From NCBI RefSeq assembly GCF_900177805.1, contig NZ_FXAX01000001.1, forward strand, positions 558,001 to 622,000: a stretch of 64,000 bases of DNA, read 5' to 3'. The stretch comes from Fibrobacter sp. UWB13 (GTDB lineage: Bacteria; Fibrobacterota; Fibrobacteria; Fibrobacterales; Fibrobacteraceae). The position numbers and the translations under genes were made by a program. Below the pieces are notes generated by a model that was not told the DNA's origin, did not search any database, and saw nothing but the letters and a program-made list of their open reading frames with translations. Shown piece by piece: positions 61,871 through 64,000 of this stretch. Position 1 is the first letter of the stretch. Each line of letters opens with the position of its first letter.

Positions 61871-62204
61871 AATCAGAGCGAAACATATTCCTGCCCCACT
61901 TGTACGCTTTTTGCGTGACACTTATAAACCCGAAAATGTAATTGTTAGCGACGACAACGAATCTGAACCGTTTGAACAAACGGAATGGTTTAAATCGCTT
62001 GATACTACACCAGGGGAAATGATTGTCGCAAATAGGGATTTGCGCAATTGGTCTCAAGTGACTCTTGCTGAAAAACTCGGTATTCAGGTGCAGAATCTTT
62101 GCGCTATGGAAAACGGTCGAAGAACAGTATCTCGAAAAATGGCTGTTAAGCTCGGTGAAATTTTTGGCACTGATCCTGCCGCATTTTTTGATTTCGAAAA
62201 ATGA
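61839..62204 (+). CDS. XRE-family antitoxin (HigA-like)
   Basis: 121 aa. The C-terminal helix-turn-helix (RDLRNWSQVTLAEKLGIQVQNLCAMENGRRTVSRKMAVKLGEIFG, about residues 65-112) is a typical XRE domain. The N-terminal 60 residues, rich in charged groups, probably neutralise the toxin. AGAGGTG ends seven bases before the ATG inside the toxin gene, which fixes the start at 61839. It should repress the module promoter together with the toxin. Confidence 0.88.
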   Translation: MLAVVKRPRIEIRAKHIPAPLVRFLRDTYKPENVIVSDDNESEPFEQTEWFKSLDTTPGEMIVANRDLRNWSQVTLAEKLGIQVQNLCAMENGRRTVSRKMAVKLGEIFGTDPAAFFDFEK

Positions 62205-62211
62205 CAAAGAA

Positions 62212-62244
62212 AAAGCGCAGTCCACGAGGGATTGCGCTTTTTTT
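62212..62244 (+). terminator. Terminator of the HigBA-like module
   Basis: AAAGCGCA-g-TCC / GGA-t-TGCGCTTT stem followed by TTTTCG. Confidence 0.88.
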
Positions 62245-62326
62245 CGTGAAATAATGGATTCCCTCCTTTTGGTCGAGAATGACGATTCTAAGGATGAATT
62301 GTCAAGAGGGACCGTGGAGGAAACGT

Positions 62327-63964
62327 TTATCCGAGGTCTTTGATGACCATGATGCCGCTGCGTTCGATCTTCGGGTATTGACGCATGCCTTCCCCGCCCT
62401 TACCCTTGTCGAGAATCTCGAGGAGTTTGCCATCTGTGGAGTACAGGTGCAGTTCCCACGGGCCGTTCGGTGCGTTGAAGTAACCGGAGTTCTTTTGCAC
62501 GTTGCGCTGGAACGTTCTATTCAAGCGGTCGGCGACGCTGCGGGCATGAACGAGCGAAACATCGGCGAGATTCCAGGATATCGGCACGCCACCCATGTCG
62601 AATATGAGTACAGCATCGACATCGGTTTCTTCCTTCATCGTGAATTTCCAGCTGAAGTTCTGCCAGCTCGTGCTCAAGTCGAGAATACGGCCGTTTGCAT
62701 ACGGTGTATAGCTTTCGCAGTCCTTCTTGATGTTCACGTTGAGCGTACGCGGCTTGTCAGCCTTGGCGCGCATGCTAAAGATGTACGTTACACCCTTGTG
62801 GAGCGCGAAATGCTGCTTGAACTGGAGATTCCAGGAATCCTTGCCGCCCTTCTTGATGTCGAAATGCACAACGCCATCCTTGACGGTGACATCGCCCTTT
62901 CCACCCCAGAAGTCGGTCGTCCAGCCAGAAAGCGGATCTTCGGCGTTGAATTCACCGTTTTCGATGATGTTCGCGCCAGTTCCCTGAGAACCGGTTGTGA
63001 AATCCTTATTCTGGATAAAGTTTGGAATCACGCTTGTGTTCTGGATGCCGAGAGGACTATCGACAGCGACTTCCTTGCCCCAGCCAATAAGCGTGTTGTA
63101 GGAGCCGTGAACCGTCATATCCATTTCTGGACTGTCGAAGTTACCCGGGCCCCAGCTCCATGCGAGCCAGCCGATGTTCAAGCGTTCGCATTCCGACATG
63201 ATAAACTTGTACGGAATTTCACGAACACCGCCTGCAGCCACCGGAGCAAATTCACCGACAATCAGGGGAATCTTACGCTTGAGGGATTCTTCGAGCGTAC
63301 CCTTGATGCGGTCCTTGACGGTTTCGTAGCCTGTTGCCACCGGATTGTGGCGTTCGGTCGGCCACCACATGTGAATCGAGAAAATCAAGTTGTGTTCGGG
63401 GTCTGCCTGCAAAAGCTTTGGGCCCACGTTCAACAAATTCTTTTCGTTCTGGCCCCATTCGTCGGCGTCGATCATAATCGGCACACGCACACCAGAGGCG
63501 CGGAGCTTTGTGACGATGATGTTATAGGCGTTGAAAAAGTCATCGGCGCTCTGAGCCTTGTCGCCCGGTTCGTTACCGATGTTCAAAATCAAATATTCCT
63601 GATGATTGTAAATCATCTGGAGTGTTTCTTCGCGAAGCCAAAATTCAAGGGCGTCGCTCAGGCGGTCCCAGTTACCGGTCGTGTCATGAATTTCCGGGAT
63701 AGGAATCATGCCGTTGGCAATACAAAGCGAAATAATGTTGTCGAGGTCGCTGATGCGGCCACGAGTATTCCAAACAATTCTTACACAGTTTGCGCCAGTC
63801 TTTGCAATTTCAGGAATGGTCTTGCCTTCACGATCCGTCCAAATAAACATGTGGTTTACACCACGAAGAACAACCTTTTCGTTGTCCTTGCTATACAGAA
63901 AAGAATCTTGAACGAAAAAGCCCGGTTTCACAGATGAGCCGTTCATGTCTTTAATTTTCTCCAT
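62327..63964 (-). CDS. GH5 glycoside hydrolase with CBM4/9-like module, no visible signal peptide
   Basis: 545 aa from ATG 63964 (a TTG at 63994 adds ten residues; a stop lies just before it). GH5 barrel about 15-300: VVLRGVNHMFIW, acid/base Glu132 in LILNIGNEPGD, nucleophile Glu238 in PLIVGEFAPV. The motif style fits the mannanase/endoglucanase side of GH5. A jelly-roll module of CBM4/9 type follows (about 325-455, NIIENGEFNAEDPLSGWTTDFWGG... WQNFSWKFTMKEETDVDAVLIFDMGG). The end (LHLYSTDGKLLEILDKG... YPKIERSGIMVIKDLG) resembles the C-terminal sorting domains of other secreted enzymes here. The N-terminus (MEKIKDMNGSSVKPGFF) has no hydrophobic signal, which does not fit a secreted enzyme. Confidence 0.9.
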   Translation of the reverse strand: MEKIKDMNGSSVKPGFFVQDSFLYSKDNEKVVLRGVNHMFIWTDREGKTIPEIAKTGANCVRIVWNTRGRISDLDNIISLCIANGMIPIPEIHDTTGNWDRLSDALEFWLREETLQMIYNHQEYLILNIGNEPGDKAQSADDFFNAYNIIVTKLRASGVRVPIMIDADEWGQNEKNLLNVGPKLLQADPEHNLIFSIHMWWPTERHNPVATGYETVKDRIKGTLEESLKRKIPLIVGEFAPVAAGGVREIPYKFIMSECERLNIGWLAWSWGPGNFDSPEMDMTVHGSYNTLIGWGKEVAVDSPLGIQNTSVIPNFIQNKDFTTGSQGTGANIIENGEFNAEDPLSGWTTDFWGGKGDVTVKDGVVHFDIKKGGKDSWNLQFKQHFALHKGVTYIFSMRAKADKPRTLNVNIKKDCESYTPYANGRILDLSTSWQNFSWKFTMKEETDVDAVLIFDMGGVPISWNLADVSLVHARSVADRLNRTFQRNVQKNSGYFNAPNGPWELHLYSTDGKLLEILDKGKGGEGMRQYPKIERSGIMVIKDLG

Positions 63965-64000
63965 AATGTCAATTAATCCATTATAAATATACAACTAAAT

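Overview
The window looks like chromosome from a cellulose- and hemicellulose-degrading anaerobe of the genus Fibrobacter, close to F. succinogenes. This rests on gene content, not a database match. It has a cellobiose phosphorylase, secreted GH30, GH43 and GH5 enzymes with C-terminal sorting-like domains, lipoproteins with poly-serine linkers, an OmpA protein with thrombospondin type 3 repeats, oxygen-independent ThiH thiamine synthesis, and diaminopimelate synthesis through DapL. I found no rRNA, tRNA, CRISPR array, transposase or phage genes.

Layout. 1-9000: lipoprotein fragment, hybrid histidine kinase, PadR-type regulator with a palindromic operator candidate, cellobiose phosphorylase, a Fibrobacter-type lipoprotein and a PAS protein. 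9000-16700: proS, a secreted protein, a DUF2914-like membrane protein, a lipoprotein joining two FKBP-N domains to a thioredoxin domain, mnmG and a small lysine-rich protein. 17100-21800: TPP riboswitch then thiS-thiF-thiG-thiH, an inverted pilin-like gene, and thiE. 21900-30700: coaX and a cell-surface polysaccharide group (Wzi-like barrel, nucleotide-sugar dehydratase, OmpA/TSP3 protein, Wzc-like tyrosine kinase). 30800-37900: GH30 enzyme, flavoprotein, dnaK-dnaJ and a second copy of the lipoprotein family. 38000-39600: a small toxin-antitoxin island with decayed parts. 39600-45000: GH43 enzyme, grpE and two divergent related lipoproteins. 45000-58900: nitrogen assimilation block: glnK-amtB, nadE, a sigma-54 activator, dapL, dapF, gltD and gltB. 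59000-64000: a lipoprotein, a formate/nitrite-type channel, a HigBA-like module and a GH5 enzyme with no visible signal peptide.

The most coherent new signal is regulatory. glnK, dapF and gltB each have a sigma-54 promoter with exact GG-N10-GC spacing. Each also has a TTACA-N5-TGTAA inverted repeat (one mismatch at gltB) about 120-170 bases upstream of the predicted transcription start, the usual place for an activator site. A sigma-54 activator of NifA type (GAF-AAA-Fis) lies inside the same block. GltBD makes glutamate, DapL uses glutamate as amino donor, and NadE consumes glutamine, so the block reads as a nitrogen regulon extended to cell-wall precursor and NAD synthesis. grpE (exact spacing) and dnaK (one base too long) have similar boxes.

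A second promoter class shows in several genes without a Shine-Dalgarno sequence: a TAnnTT box starts 12-14 bases before the ATG, which suggests leaderless mRNAs from a promoter like the Bacteroidota TAnnTTTG box. Intergenic gaps also carry two families of short repeats, one of heptamer-like TAGTTAT/TAGTCAT units arranged as inverted pairs.
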